A stretch of 20,719 bases of DNA, from contig FR903579.1 of NCBI GenBank assembly GCA_000438115.1, positions 7,365 to 28,083 on the forward strand, read 5' to 3'. The position numbers were made by a program, and so were the translations under genes. The notes beneath the pieces are model-generated. The model saw only the letters and a list, made by a program, of their open reading frames with translations. It did no database searches and was not told the DNA's origin. Shown one piece after another: positions 6,252 through 14,381 of the stretch. Within the stretch, counting starts at the first letter, position 1, and every line of letters starts with the position of its first letter. Origin of the DNA: Prevotella sp. CAG:617. GTDB lineage: Bacteria > Bacteroidota > Bacteroidia > Bacteroidales > Bacteroidaceae.

Positions 6252-8516
6252 ATGACGAAAAACGTAATTGATTCGAATTTTTATTCAAAATTTTATTCGG
6301 ATTACGGACTGAAAATTTCAAGGATTAGACAGAGATTAGGTCGATCTTTAACCTATGCAGAAAAAGTTCTGTATGCGCATGTACATGCAGATAGTATGGA
6401 TGTAATTTTCAATCGTGGGAGAGATTATGGAATATTTCAACCTGATCGTGTCGCAATGCAAGACGCTACGGCGCAGATGGCTTTATTGCAATTTATGAAT
6501 GCTGGTCGAGAGCATGTTGCTGTACCAACTACGGTGCACTGTGACCATTTAATATGTGCAGATCAGGGCGCTATTCCTGATTTGTCAGCCGCTTGCAGTA
6601 TTAATCAAGAGGTATATGATTTCTTACGTTCTGTATCAGAGCATTATGGTATTTCATTTTGGGAACCGGGTGCAGGAATTATTCATCAGGTAATACTTGA
6701 GAATTATGCTTTTCCTGGAGGTTTGATGATTGGTACGGATTCTCATACTCCCAATTCAGGCGGATTAGGAATGATTGGCGTAGGAGTTGGTGGAGCTGAT
6801 GCCGTGGATGTGATGGCAGGATTGGGATGGGAGCTGAAATATCCTCGTCTTATAGGAGTTAAGTTGACTGGTAATTTGAATGGATGGACTTCGCCTAAAG
6901 ATGTCATCCTGAAGCTGGCAGGCATGTTAACTACTAAAGGGGCAACCAATTGTGTGATTGAATATTTTGGTCCTGGAGTTTCAAGTTTATCTGCGACAGG
7001 TAAAGCTACCATATGTAATATGGGGGCAGAAGTGGGAGCAACTTGTTCTTTGTTTCCATACGACAAAAATATGGAACTCTATTTACAGGCGACAGGTAGA
7101 GCTGACGTTGCCATAGCTGCCTCTTCTGTGGCAGGGGATCTTCGAGCAGATGATGATGTATATGAACATCCTGACAAATACTATGATATGTTTTATCAGA
7201 TTGATTTGTCAGCGTTAGAGCCTCATGTAAATGGGCCATTTACTCCTGATGCAGCAAACTCGTTGTCTGAATTTTCAAAGATAGTAAAGGAAAAGCAATA
7301 TCCAGAAAAGGTAGAGGTGGCTTTGATCGGCTCATGTACCAATTCTTCCTATCAGGATTTGTATAGGGCTGCTTCTGTCGCTCGTCAGGCTTTAGAATTG
7401 GGAGTTAAGCCAGTAGCTCAATTAATTATTAATCCGGGATCGGAACAGATTCGTCAAACGGCAGAGCGCGACGGATTGTTGGATGATTTTAGAAGGATTG
7501 GTGCCGTTATTATGGCCAATGCTTGTGGACCTTGTATTGGACAATGGCATCGGCATATCGATGATGCAGAACGCAAAAATTCAATTGTTACTACGTTTAA
7601 TCGGAATTTCGCAAAACGTGCTGATGGCAATCCCAATACTTATGCTTTTATAGTGTCTCCGGAAATGGCTGTTGCATATGCTTTAGCAGGGTCCTTGTTG
7701 TTCAATCCCAATACGGATATGTTACCCAATATGGATGGTAGCATGGTTAAGTTACATATTCCTCAGAATTGTGATTTGCCGGTAAATGGGTTTAAGTATG
7801 ATAAGAACAGATTTTCGCATATTCAACCGAATAAAACGATAAAAATTGCGGAAAATAGTCAGCGGCTTCAGTTGTTGCAACCGTTTGATGAGAATCACAC
7901 AGAAGACTATCAGCAATTGAAGTTGCTGATAAAGGTTACAGGGAAGTGTACAACAGATCACATTTCAATGGCCGGTCCATGGCTTAGATACAGAGGGCAT
8001 CTTGACCATATTTCTGACAACTTATTAATGGGGGCTGTTAATGCGTTCAATGGAAAGGCCAATAGTGTAAAAAATGTGCTTAGTAATCAGTACGACAAGG
8101 TTTCATCTGTCGCCCGATGTTATAAAGAAAAAGGTTGGGGAAGTGTAGTTGTAGCCGAAGAAAACTATGGAGAAGGTTCAAGCAGAGAACATGCCGCTAT
8201 GGAGCCTCGTTATTTGAATGTTAAGGTTATATTGGCAAAAAGTTTTGCCAGGATTCATGAAACGAATCTGAAAAAACAAGGTGTTTTAGCTTTGACTTTT
8301 GCCAATAAAGCAGATTATGAGAAAGTTCTTGAAACAGATGAATTTTCTATTGAGGGTTTGGATGCGTTTGCTCCGGAAAGTCAAGTCGTGGTGATATTGC
8401 ATCATCAAGATGGAACTTCAGAGAGAATTCCAGTACAACATACCTATAATAAACAGCAGATCAATTGGTTTAAGGCTGGGTCTGCATTAAATTATTTACG
8501 AAAATGTCAAGTATAA
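6252..8516 (+). CDS. acn: Aconitate hydratase, mitochondrial type
   Basis: This cytoplasmic [4Fe-4S] enzyme isomerises citrate to isocitrate via cis-aconitate. I take the ATG at 6252, giving 754 residues. The frame is open back to 6186, but the extra 22 residues do not look like aconitase, whereas MTKNVIDSNFYSKFY leads straight into the family N-terminus. The three cluster cysteines are C362 (in GSCTNS), C425 and C428 (in ACGPCIGQW), within four positions of the pig mitochondrial enzyme (358, 421, 424). The active-site SRE is S644-R645-E646 in EGSSREHAA. Length and spacing fit the mitochondrial-like clade, not the ~890-residue AcnA/IRP or AcnB types. It is first in the operon, and its 3' end overlaps icd by 13 bp. 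Confidence 0.97.
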   Translation: MTKNVIDSNFYSKFYSDYGLKISRIRQRLGRSLTYAEKVLYAHVHADSMDVIFNRGRDYGIFQPDRVAMQDATAQMALLQFMNAGREHVAVPTTVHCDHLICADQGAIPDLSAACSINQEVYDFLRSVSEHYGISFWEPGAGIIHQVILENYAFPGGLMIGTDSHTPNSGGLGMIGVGVGGADAVDVMAGLGWELKYPRLIGVKLTGNLNGWTSPKDVILKLAGMLTTKGATNCVIEYFGPGVSSLSATGKATICNMGAEVGATCSLFPYDKNMELYLQATGRADVAIAASSVAGDLRADDDVYEHPDKYYDMFYQIDLSALEPHVNGPFTPDAANSLSEFSKIVKEKQYPEKVEVALIGSCTNSSYQDLYRAASVARQALELGVKPVAQLIINPGSEQIRQTAERDGLLDDFRRIGAVIMANACGPCIGQWHRHIDDAERKNSIVTTFNRNFAKRADGNPNTYAFIVSPEMAVAYALAGSLLFNPNTDMLPNMDGSMVKLHIPQNCDLPVNGFKYDKNRFSHIQPNKTIKIAENSQRLQLLQPFDENHTEDYQQLKLLIKVTGKCTTDHISMAGPWLRYRGHLDHISDNLLMGAVNAFNGKANSVKNVLSNQYDKVSSVARCYKEKGWGSVVVAEENYGEGSSREHAAMEPRYLNVKVILAKSFARIHETNLKKQGVLALTFANKADYEKVLETDEFSIEGLDAFAPESQVVVILHHQDGTSERIPVQHTYNKQQINWFKAGSALNYLRKCQV

Positions 8517-9694
8517 GAATGAATCTTAATGGGAAGCTGAGCGTTCCTGATATTGTTACGATACCTTATATCGCTGGTGATGGCGTTGGGAAAGAAATTT
8601 CCCCGGTTATGATTCAAGTAGTAGATGCAGCCGTATTAAAGGCTTATGATGGAACACGCAAAATTGAATGGTTGAAGCTATTGGCCGGTCAGGAAGCTTT
8701 TGATCAGACGGGGCAATGGTTACCAGAAGAAACCTTGCAGGCTTTTAAGACTCATCTAGTTGGCATAAAAGGGCCGCTGACCACTCCTGTTGGTAGGGGA
8801 ATAAGGTCACTTAATGTAGCTTTGCGGCAGACTTTGGATCTTTATGTATGTCAGCGTCCCGTGCGTTGGTACGAAGGGATTATTTCTCCAGTTCGTTTTC
8901 CACAGCACGTTGATATGACAATTTTTCGGGAAAATACCGAAGATATTTATGCTGGAATAGAGTGGGAGGCAGGCACACCTGAGGCACAGCGCTTTTATAA
9001 TTTTATCAATCAGGAAATGAAGATTAACAAAGTTCGTTTTCCCGCAACATCGTCTTTTGGTGTCAAACCCGTTTCGCGTGAAGGAACAGAGCGGTTGGTT
9101 CGGGCTGCTTGTAATTACGCTTTAAGTCATCATAAGCCAGTGGTTACGTTGGTACATAAAGGTAATATCATGAAATATACCGAGGGTGGATTTCGAAAAT
9201 GGGGGTATGAATTGGCACAACGTGAATTTTCGAAAGAATTGGCTGATGGGCGTTTGGTCATTAATGACTGTATTGCTGATGCTTTCCTGCAAAATGCTTT
9301 ATTGATGCCGGAAAAATATTCAGTAATAGCCACATTGAATTTAAACGGCGATTATATTTCAGATATGTTGGCTGCAATGGTTGGAGGTATTGGAATTGCC
9401 CCCGGAGCCAATATTAATTATGACAGTGGATGCGCCATATTTGAGGCAACTCATGGAACAGCTCCAACCTTGGCAGGAAAGAATGAAGTTAACCCTTGTA
9501 GTATTATACTTTCGGCTGTAATGATGTTGGAGTATATAGGGTGGGGTGAAGCTGCAATATTGATCCAACAGGCCATTAAGCAATGTTTTAAAAATGGTTG
9601 GGCTACAGCTGATTTAGCACGCAGTATGGATAATGGAAAGGCTTTGTCCACTACGGAATTTGGTTTGAAGGTCTGCTCTTTTATACAGCAGTAG
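8504..9694 (+). CDS. icd: Isocitrate dehydrogenase, E. coli Icd type
   Basis: This enzyme oxidises and decarboxylates isocitrate to 2-oxoglutarate. The 396 residues follow E. coli Icd closely. The substrate site is complete: S102 and N104 with R108 (RSLNVALRQ), R118, R142, Y149, K219 (VHKGN), D259, D283 and D287. E. coli Ser113, the site of AceK phosphorylation, corresponds to S102. The coenzyme pocket differs: E. coli Lys344, Tyr345 and Tyr391, which contact the NADP 2'-phosphate, align with T322, L323 and A369, while Arg395 is kept as R373. NADP preference should therefore not be assumed. The ATG at 8504 lies inside the end of acn (13-bp overlap). An in-frame ATG at 8519, just after the acn stop, is an equally possible start and would shorten the protein by five residues. 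Confidence 0.96.
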   Translation: MSSIRMNLNGKLSVPDIVTIPYIAGDGVGKEISPVMIQVVDAAVLKAYDGTRKIEWLKLLAGQEAFDQTGQWLPEETLQAFKTHLVGIKGPLTTPVGRGIRSLNVALRQTLDLYVCQRPVRWYEGIISPVRFPQHVDMTIFRENTEDIYAGIEWEAGTPEAQRFYNFINQEMKINKVRFPATSSFGVKPVSREGTERLVRAACNYALSHHKPVVTLVHKGNIMKYTEGGFRKWGYELAQREFSKELADGRLVINDCIADAFLQNALLMPEKYSVIATLNLNGDYISDMLAAMVGGIGIAPGANINYDSGCAIFEATHGTAPTLAGKNEVNPCSIILSAVMMLEYIGWGEAAILIQQAIKQCFKNGWATADLARSMDNGKALSTTEFGLKVCSFIQQ

Positions 9695-9736
9695 GGGCGC
9701 GGGATCGTAAGAAAATAAATCTAAAATCAGAGCATC

Positions 9737-11080
9737 GTGAAAAAGGAATATATAGTATATAAGTTATCGGACGAGATGCGGAGCAGCATTAAAATTGACG
9801 CTAATTTGTTTCGCAAGTACGATGTTAAGCGTGGCTTACGCAACGATGATGGAACTGGAGTCTTAGTGGGGTTAACCAATATTGGTAATGTGGTGGGGTA
9901 TGAGCGTCATGACGACGGTTCTTTGAGTCCTATTGATGGAAAATTGTATTATCGTGGTTTTGAAATTCAGGATTTGGTACATCCTTTGTTTGAGGAAAAG
10001 CGGTTTGGATTTGAAGAGGTTGCTTATCTGCTGCTTTCAGGTCGCTTACCTGATATGGAAGAGCTACATACGTTTCGTGCGTTATTAACGGACAACATGC
10101 CGTTAGAACAGAAAACTATTCTGCATATTATTGAATTGGAAGGTTCGAATATTATGAATATTTTGGCACGAAGTGTATTGGAACTCTATACTTTCGACAA
10201 GACACCGGATGATACCTCACGCGATAATTTAATGAGACAAAGTGTGGAACTGATATCAAAATTTCCAACAATTATTGCGTATGCTTATAATATGTTGCGC
10301 CATAAGCGACAAGATCGTTCATTGCATATTCGGCATCCGCAGAAGGATCTTTCTTTGGCGGAAAATTTTTTGTATATGTTGAAAGGTGAGTATACAGAAC
10401 TTGAGGCTCGCACTTTGGATTTATTGCTGATCTTGCAGGCCGAGCATGGCGGCGGAAACAATTCAACCTTTACCGTGAGAGTAACATCGTCAACTGGAAC
10501 AGATACTTATTCTTCCATAGCAGCAGGAATTGGTTCTTTAAAAGGTCCACGTCATGGAGGCGCCAATATCAAGGTTAGCAATATGATACATCATTTGAAA
10601 GATACCATTACTGATTGGGAAGATGAAGCAGAAATCAAGTGCTATTTGAGGAAAATGTTGCAGCGCGAGGCTTATGATAAGAGTGGATTGATTTATGGTA
10701 TAGGGCATGCCGTTTATACTCACTCTGATCCACGAGCTTTGCTGTTGGGAGAAATGGCAGAAAAACTGGCAGAAGAGAAAGGATGTATTCGTGAGTTTAA
10801 TTTTATGAAGCGTCTGGAGCGTCTTTCTATTGAAACTATCTATGAGCTGAAAGGTAAAGGAAAAACGCTTTGTGCCAATGTTGATTTTTATTCTGGTTTC
10901 GTATATGAAATGGTAGGGTTGCCAGTGGATATTTATACGCCATTGTTTGCGATGGCCAGAATTGTCGGTTGGTGTGCGCATCGTAATGAAGAATTAAATT
11001 TTGAGGGTAAGCGAATTATACGTCCGGCATACCGATGTGTGGTTGATTCAGGTGTTTATGTGCCTTTGAAAGATAGGTAA
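9737..11080 (+). CDS. gltA: Citrate synthase
   Basis: This enzyme condenses acetyl-CoA with oxaloacetate to form citrate, the first step of the branch completed by the two upstream genes. At 447 residues it has the length of Bacteroidales citrate synthases. The catalytic residues are present: H273 in GPRHGGAN (E. coli H264), H324 in GIGHAVY (H305), and D383 in NVDFYSG (D362). H237 in EHGGGNNSTF is also conserved, as is the DPRA segment. The start codon is GTG, 42 bp after icd. The next in-frame ATG is at residue 14, and the sequence before it (KKEYIVYKLSDEM) looks like the family N-terminus, so GTG is preferred. I see no separate promoter in the 42-bp gap. A very strong hairpin terminator follows. 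Confidence 0.96.
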   Translation: MKKEYIVYKLSDEMRSSIKIDANLFRKYDVKRGLRNDDGTGVLVGLTNIGNVVGYERHDDGSLSPIDGKLYYRGFEIQDLVHPLFEEKRFGFEEVAYLLLSGRLPDMEELHTFRALLTDNMPLEQKTILHIIELEGSNIMNILARSVLELYTFDKTPDDTSRDNLMRQSVELISKFPTIIAYAYNMLRHKRQDRSLHIRHPQKDLSLAENFLYMLKGEYTELEARTLDLLLILQAEHGGGNNSTFTVRVTSSTGTDTYSSIAAGIGSLKGPRHGGANIKVSNMIHHLKDTITDWEDEAEIKCYLRKMLQREAYDKSGLIYGIGHAVYTHSDPRALLLGEMAEKLAEEKGCIREFNFMKRLERLSIETIYELKGKGKTLCANVDFYSGFVYEMVGLPVDIYTPLFAMARIVGWCAHRNEELNFEGKRIIRPAYRCVVDSGVYVPLKDR

Positions 11081-11097
11081 CGGATTGTTTCCCGCTG

Positions 11098-11155
11098 AAC
11101 AAGCGAGTCCTCCCATTAACTGTCAGGTGGTTACAATGGGAGGACTCGCTTGTTT
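11098..11155 (+). terminator. Strong terminator after gltA, 20-bp perfect stem
   Basis: Left arm 11098-11117 and right arm 11135-11154 are perfectly complementary over 20 bp, with a 17-nt loop. The top of the stem is GC-rich, and the right arm runs into TTTTTG. This closes the acn-icd-gltA operon 17 bp after the gltA stop. Confidence 0.88.
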
Positions 11156-11228
11156 TTGTCTGTTGGGTATTGAGCATATAATAAATGTGTAAGTAATCAT
11201 TTTAGCAATAAACAACTTTGTTTGAGGA

Positions 11229-11244
11229 TAATTTTGTACATTTG
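11229..11244 (+). promoter_or_regulatory. Candidate promoter of the sugar transferase gene (two overlapping -7 matches)
   Basis: TAATTTTG (11229-11236) and TACATTTG (11237-11244) both match TAnnTTTG. No good -33 TTTG lies 19-21 bp upstream of either. The second would start RNA near 11251, downstream of the TTG codon at 11218, which supports the ATG at 11266 or 11293 as the true start. Confidence 0.4.
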
Positions 11245-11265
11245 CTTGATTTTTTGCTTATTGTA

Positions 11266-11889
11266 ATGGAATACCAGTGCATACACGATGGGATGACTCT
11301 GTCTGAGAGGATTTTCAAGCGGGCGGCAGATGTTTTGATTGCATGCTGTGGCCTGGTTGTTTTTTCTCCTTTATTCCTGTTTTGCTTCCTGGTTATTAAA
11401 TGGGAAGATGGAGGGCCTGCTATTTTTAGGCAGGAACGCATTGGTAGAAAAGGGCGGCCGTTTTGTATATATAAATTCCGAAGTATGCGGGTTGATGCCG
11501 AACAGAATCAGATTCCTCAGTTGTGTGTAACACCGCATGATGAGCGATTGACAAAGGTGGGTATATTTCTACGTGCACATCATTGGGATGAGTTTCCGCA
11601 ATTGTGGAATGTGTTGAAAGGTGATATGTCTCTTATTGGCCCTCGTCCGGAGCGACAATATTACATTGATAAAATCATGAAGATTGATCCGCGATATCAA
11701 TATCTATTTCAGATACGTCCGGGCTTGACATCGTATTCTACATTATATAACGGCTATACCGATACTTTGGATAAGATGTTGGTGCGCTTACGATGTGATT
11801 TGTATTATTTGGAGCATCGCTCGTGGCGCATGGATGTGAAGATTATGTGGCTTACTTTTGTACGAATGGTAAGTGGTAGGAAGTTCTGA
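11266..11889 (+). CDS. Sugar-phosphate transferase (monotopic PGT, WcaJ/PglC family)
   Basis: This enzyme moves a sugar-1-phosphate from a nucleotide sugar to undecaprenyl phosphate, the first membrane step of polysaccharide or glycan assembly. I choose the ATG at 11266 (207 residues). The frame is open to a TTG at 11218, but a -7 element lies between; ATG at 11293 is also possible. One hydrophobic segment (about 23-44, with the SP dipeptide of the re-entrant helix) is followed by FRQERIGRKGRPF, YKFRSM, the catalytic D108-E109 (WDEFPQLWN) and GDMSLIGPRPE, all hallmarks of the family. About 200 residues is the minimal PglC-like size, without the extra N-terminal domain of WcaJ. It stands alone, between a TCA operon and an outer-membrane protein, with no other glycan gene adjacent. 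Confidence 0.93.
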   Translation: MEYQCIHDGMTLSERIFKRAADVLIACCGLVVFSPLFLFCFLVIKWEDGGPAIFRQERIGRKGRPFCIYKFRSMRVDAEQNQIPQLCVTPHDERLTKVGIFLRAHHWDEFPQLWNVLKGDMSLIGPRPERQYYIDKIMKIDPRYQYLFQIRPGLTSYSTLYNGYTDTLDKMLVRLRCDLYYLEHRSWRMDVKIMWLTFVRMVSGRKF

Positions 11890-11916
11890 CTACAAGATCA
11901 GACCATAATTTTTTTT
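11885..11916 (+). terminator. Weak possible terminator after the sugar transferase gene
   Basis: TCTGA (11885-11889, spanning the stop codon) can pair with TCAGA (11898-11902) around an 8-nt loop, and eight T follow at 11909-11916. The stem is only 5 bp and the T-run begins 6 nt after it, so this is tentative. Confidence 0.3.
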
Positions 11917-12191
11917 AAGTGCCGCCTGTTTTTTACGAGGTCCGATCTATTTTTTCTTTTGTTTTTCTACGATTTTTTCGAGTATCTTATAGCCCTAAAC
12001 ATGCAATAAGATATTTGTGCGTCCTTTCTTAATGAGGAATAAGAGTTACAAATGGTTGTGATAGAGCCCTTTCTCAAAATACTTTCCTGAAGATCGTTAT
12101 ATTCCTTACTGAAGATGTTGTCCGGTACAGGTTTGCATGCTTATTTATATTACATGCCATAATATGCAGAAAATCAATGGTTATATAGAAT

Positions 12192-12220
12192 TGTCAGGAT
12201 AATGTCAGGATAATGTCAGA
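12192..12220 (+). repeat. 11-bp tandem direct repeat, possible operator
   Basis: TGTCAGGATAA occurs at 12192-12202 and again at 12203-12213, and a third partial copy (TGTCAGA) follows at 12214-12220. The period of 11 bp places the copies on one face of the helix. The array ends 16 bp before the -7 element, covering the place where a -33 element would be, as expected for an activator site. Confidence 0.6.
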
Positions 12221-12236
12221 TCCTTTTTGACGACAA

Positions 12237-12244
12237 TACCTTTG
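12237..12244 (+). promoter_or_regulatory. Candidate -7 element for the outer-membrane protein gene
   Basis: TACCTTTG matches TAnnTTTG. No TTTG is found 19-21 bp upstream; the tandem repeat lies there instead. Transcription would start near 12251, about 60 nt before the preferred ATG at 12312. Confidence 0.5.
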
Positions 12245-12311
12245 CAGGATTATAAATTTGCAGCGGAAATTAATGTGTTACAGATTTATGAAAATGCGTA
12301 TGTCCTTGTGT

Positions 12312-14372
12312 ATGAATAAAGCACTGAGTTTTCGGATATGGGTGGTATGTATTTTGTGCATGTCTACTTTTTGTGTATACGCACAAAGTGATGACCAATT
12401 AATATCGTTGGGCGAAGTTAAAGTCAAGTCTGCTCAAGTCGTCAATAAACCGGATGGGAAATTAATTTATCCATCAGAAGTGCAAAAGTCGTCATCAAAT
12501 TCAAGTTATAGTTTGCTTCAAAAATTGGGACTATCCAATATTCGTGTAGATGATGTAGGAAAAAGTGTTTCTGTTATTGACCAGCGGGGAAGTGTACAGC
12601 TTCGTATTAATGGAATTTTGGCAGACAAAGCCGATATGTTGTCACTTGATCCTAAGAGCATTGTGAAGATTGATTTTATAGATAATCCGGGTGTACGCTA
12701 CGGGGATGGTGTGGCATATGTCATTAATATTCTGACACGACGTGTTGCAAGTGGATATTCTTGTGGAACTGAACTGACGCCATTGCTTACGTTGATGAAT
12801 GGGACTGGCTATGTGTATGGTCGGTGGAATATCGGGAAAAATGAGTTGGCACTTAGTTATATCGTGGATTATCGAGATCTCTATGGCGGGCGACAGGAAG
12901 AGCTGGCTGATTATCATTTAAGTGACGGATCTGTACATACCATTACGCGTAATGACGTGGCGTCTCGCATATGTTCGGTAGATCACAATACAAAACTTAC
13001 GTATAGTTATGCCGATTCTACGCGGCTTATATTTCAAACTTCGCTCAGTGGTGATTTTAATTGCGAACCAGATAATTATAATCGAAAAATTATTACCGAG
13101 GCTGCATCTTCGTATGTGGCAGAACAGAAAACCAGTAATAAAATGCATTCTCCGGTACTGGACATCTATTATTTTCAGCAATTTACGCCACGTCAGTCTT
13201 TTACGTTTAATACAGTGGGTACATACATAGGCACGCGTTCTTCAAATAGCTATGATGAAGGTTTTCCTTATCAGTATGATGTAGATGGGAAGACCGTTTC
13301 ATCGCAAACTGAAGCTATATATGAAAATAAGTTGAAGCCCTTTGTACTTCAAACCGGTTTACATTATGGTCAGAAATTTGTGCATAATACATATAATGGC
13401 GATGTAATCTCACGCAATGTAATGCACCATCACCGTTTATATGCTTTTTCGGAGATTAAGGGTAGCTGGAGTCGCTTACGTTATCAAATTGGGGCTGGCA
13501 TTAGTTGGTTATATTATAGACAAGACGAGCATCAGTATCGTTATAGCACATTTTGTCCGAAATTGGCTTTGACTTATCATATTAATGATCTTTGGCAACT
13601 AAGCTATCAGTTCCAGTCTAATGAGAGAGTGTCACAAATAGCCATGATCAGTGATGCGATGATCCGTACGAATAGTATGGAATGGACCCGGGGGAATCCA
13701 GACTTGAAGCCGAATCGTGAGTTTGAAAATACGTTGCGTCTTGCTTATACAGATGTACGTCTGCAAGCATATCTTTTGGGATATTATAAGTCTTGTATTC
13801 GCCCCAATATGGCTTTGTATGAGCGTACGGCAGATGACCAATTTGTTTATACTCAGCAGAACCAGCGGCAAATTAATATTTTAAATACGATGGCATATGT
13901 TAGTTATTGGTTCGTGCCTGATAAATTAGCGACTACAGTACAAGGCGGATTATTTAGATGTTTTAATTTCGGAAACAATTATACCCATTGTTATACGGCA
14001 TATTATACAACAGCTGATTTGCAGGCTTATTGGAAAAGTTTCTCTTTTCGGGCGTATGCCGATAATGGATGGCGTTTTTTGGAAGGGGAGTCTAGAGGTT
14101 ATAATGGATTTGATGTCGCTTTAAAGGCAACATATGCTTATACGGATTGGCAGTTTTCACTTACTTGGCGTTTACCTTTCATGAAGAACTATAAAATATA
14201 TGAAACAGAGGTGTTGAATCAGAATTTGCACAAGTTGATAGCCTATCGCATGATAGATGCCGGTAATCAAGTGAGTCTGAATATTACATGGAGATTAAGT
14301 CGTGGACGTAAATATCAGACTGTAGATCGGAGCATAAATCTGAAAGATTCTGATACCGGAATTATTCATTAG
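12312..14372 (+). CDS. Outer-membrane beta-barrel protein, TonB-dependent receptor-like
   Basis: The frame is open from a TTG at 12258 and has several in-frame ATGs. I choose 12312 (686 residues) because it gives a clean signal peptide, MNKALSFRIWVVCILCMST, with cleavage after FCVYA before QSDD. Residues about 45-145 resemble a TonB plug domain: a short LLQKLGLSNIRVD stretch, then RINGILADKADMLSLDPKSIVKIDFIDNPGVRYGDGVAYVINILTRR. The remainder is rich in aromatic, alternating strands and duplicated turns, as in the OMP_b-brl_3 group of barrel proteins. There is no N-terminal carboxypeptidase-like beta domain, no clear TonB box, and no SusD-like partner next to it. The ligand is unknown. It appears to be a single-gene unit, bounded by a complex control region and a strong terminator. 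Confidence 0.85.
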   Translation: MNKALSFRIWVVCILCMSTFCVYAQSDDQLISLGEVKVKSAQVVNKPDGKLIYPSEVQKSSSNSSYSLLQKLGLSNIRVDDVGKSVSVIDQRGSVQLRINGILADKADMLSLDPKSIVKIDFIDNPGVRYGDGVAYVINILTRRVASGYSCGTELTPLLTLMNGTGYVYGRWNIGKNELALSYIVDYRDLYGGRQEELADYHLSDGSVHTITRNDVASRICSVDHNTKLTYSYADSTRLIFQTSLSGDFNCEPDNYNRKIITEAASSYVAEQKTSNKMHSPVLDIYYFQQFTPRQSFTFNTVGTYIGTRSSNSYDEGFPYQYDVDGKTVSSQTEAIYENKLKPFVLQTGLHYGQKFVHNTYNGDVISRNVMHHHRLYAFSEIKGSWSRLRYQIGAGISWLYYRQDEHQYRYSTFCPKLALTYHINDLWQLSYQFQSNERVSQIAMISDAMIRTNSMEWTRGNPDLKPNREFENTLRLAYTDVRLQAYLLGYYKSCIRPNMALYERTADDQFVYTQQNQRQINILNTMAYVSYWFVPDKLATTVQGGLFRCFNFGNNYTHCYTAYYTTADLQAYWKSFSFRAYADNGWRFLEGESRGYNGFDVALKATYAYTDWQFSLTWRLPFMKNYKIYETEVLNQNLHKLIAYRMIDAGNQVSLNITWRLSRGRKYQTVDRSINLKDSDTGIIH

Positions 14373-14381
14373 GTTGGGAAA

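Larger units (their letters stand above)
11890..12311. other. Gene-free region upstream of the outer-membrane protein
   Basis: About 420 bp without a convincing ORF or tRNA. It holds T-tracts starting near 11909, 11929, 11950, 11962 and 11973, roughly in step with the DNA helix. It has an 8-bp inverted repeat, TATCTTAT (11983-11990) and ATAAGATA (12006-12013), with a 15-nt loop. The octamer CTGAAGAT occurs twice, at 12087-12094 and 12109-12116. The 11-bp tandem repeat and the -7 element near 12192-12244 are annotated separately. Together they look like an extended control region. Confidence 0.55.

Noticed and set aside
10538..10981. 147-codon open frame antisense to gltA
   Set aside because: It lies wholly within a well-conserved citrate synthase gene on the other strand and has no recognisable motif.
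11218..11265. TTG start for the sugar transferase, adding 16 residues
   Set aside because: A TAnnTTTG promoter element at 11237-11244 lies inside the extension, and the family N-terminus does not need it.
12258..12311. TTG or earlier ATG start for the barrel protein
   Set aside because: The signal peptide is cleanest from the ATG at 12312; earlier starts add an Arg/Met-rich stretch in front. ATGs at 12273, 12288 and 12300 cannot be excluded.
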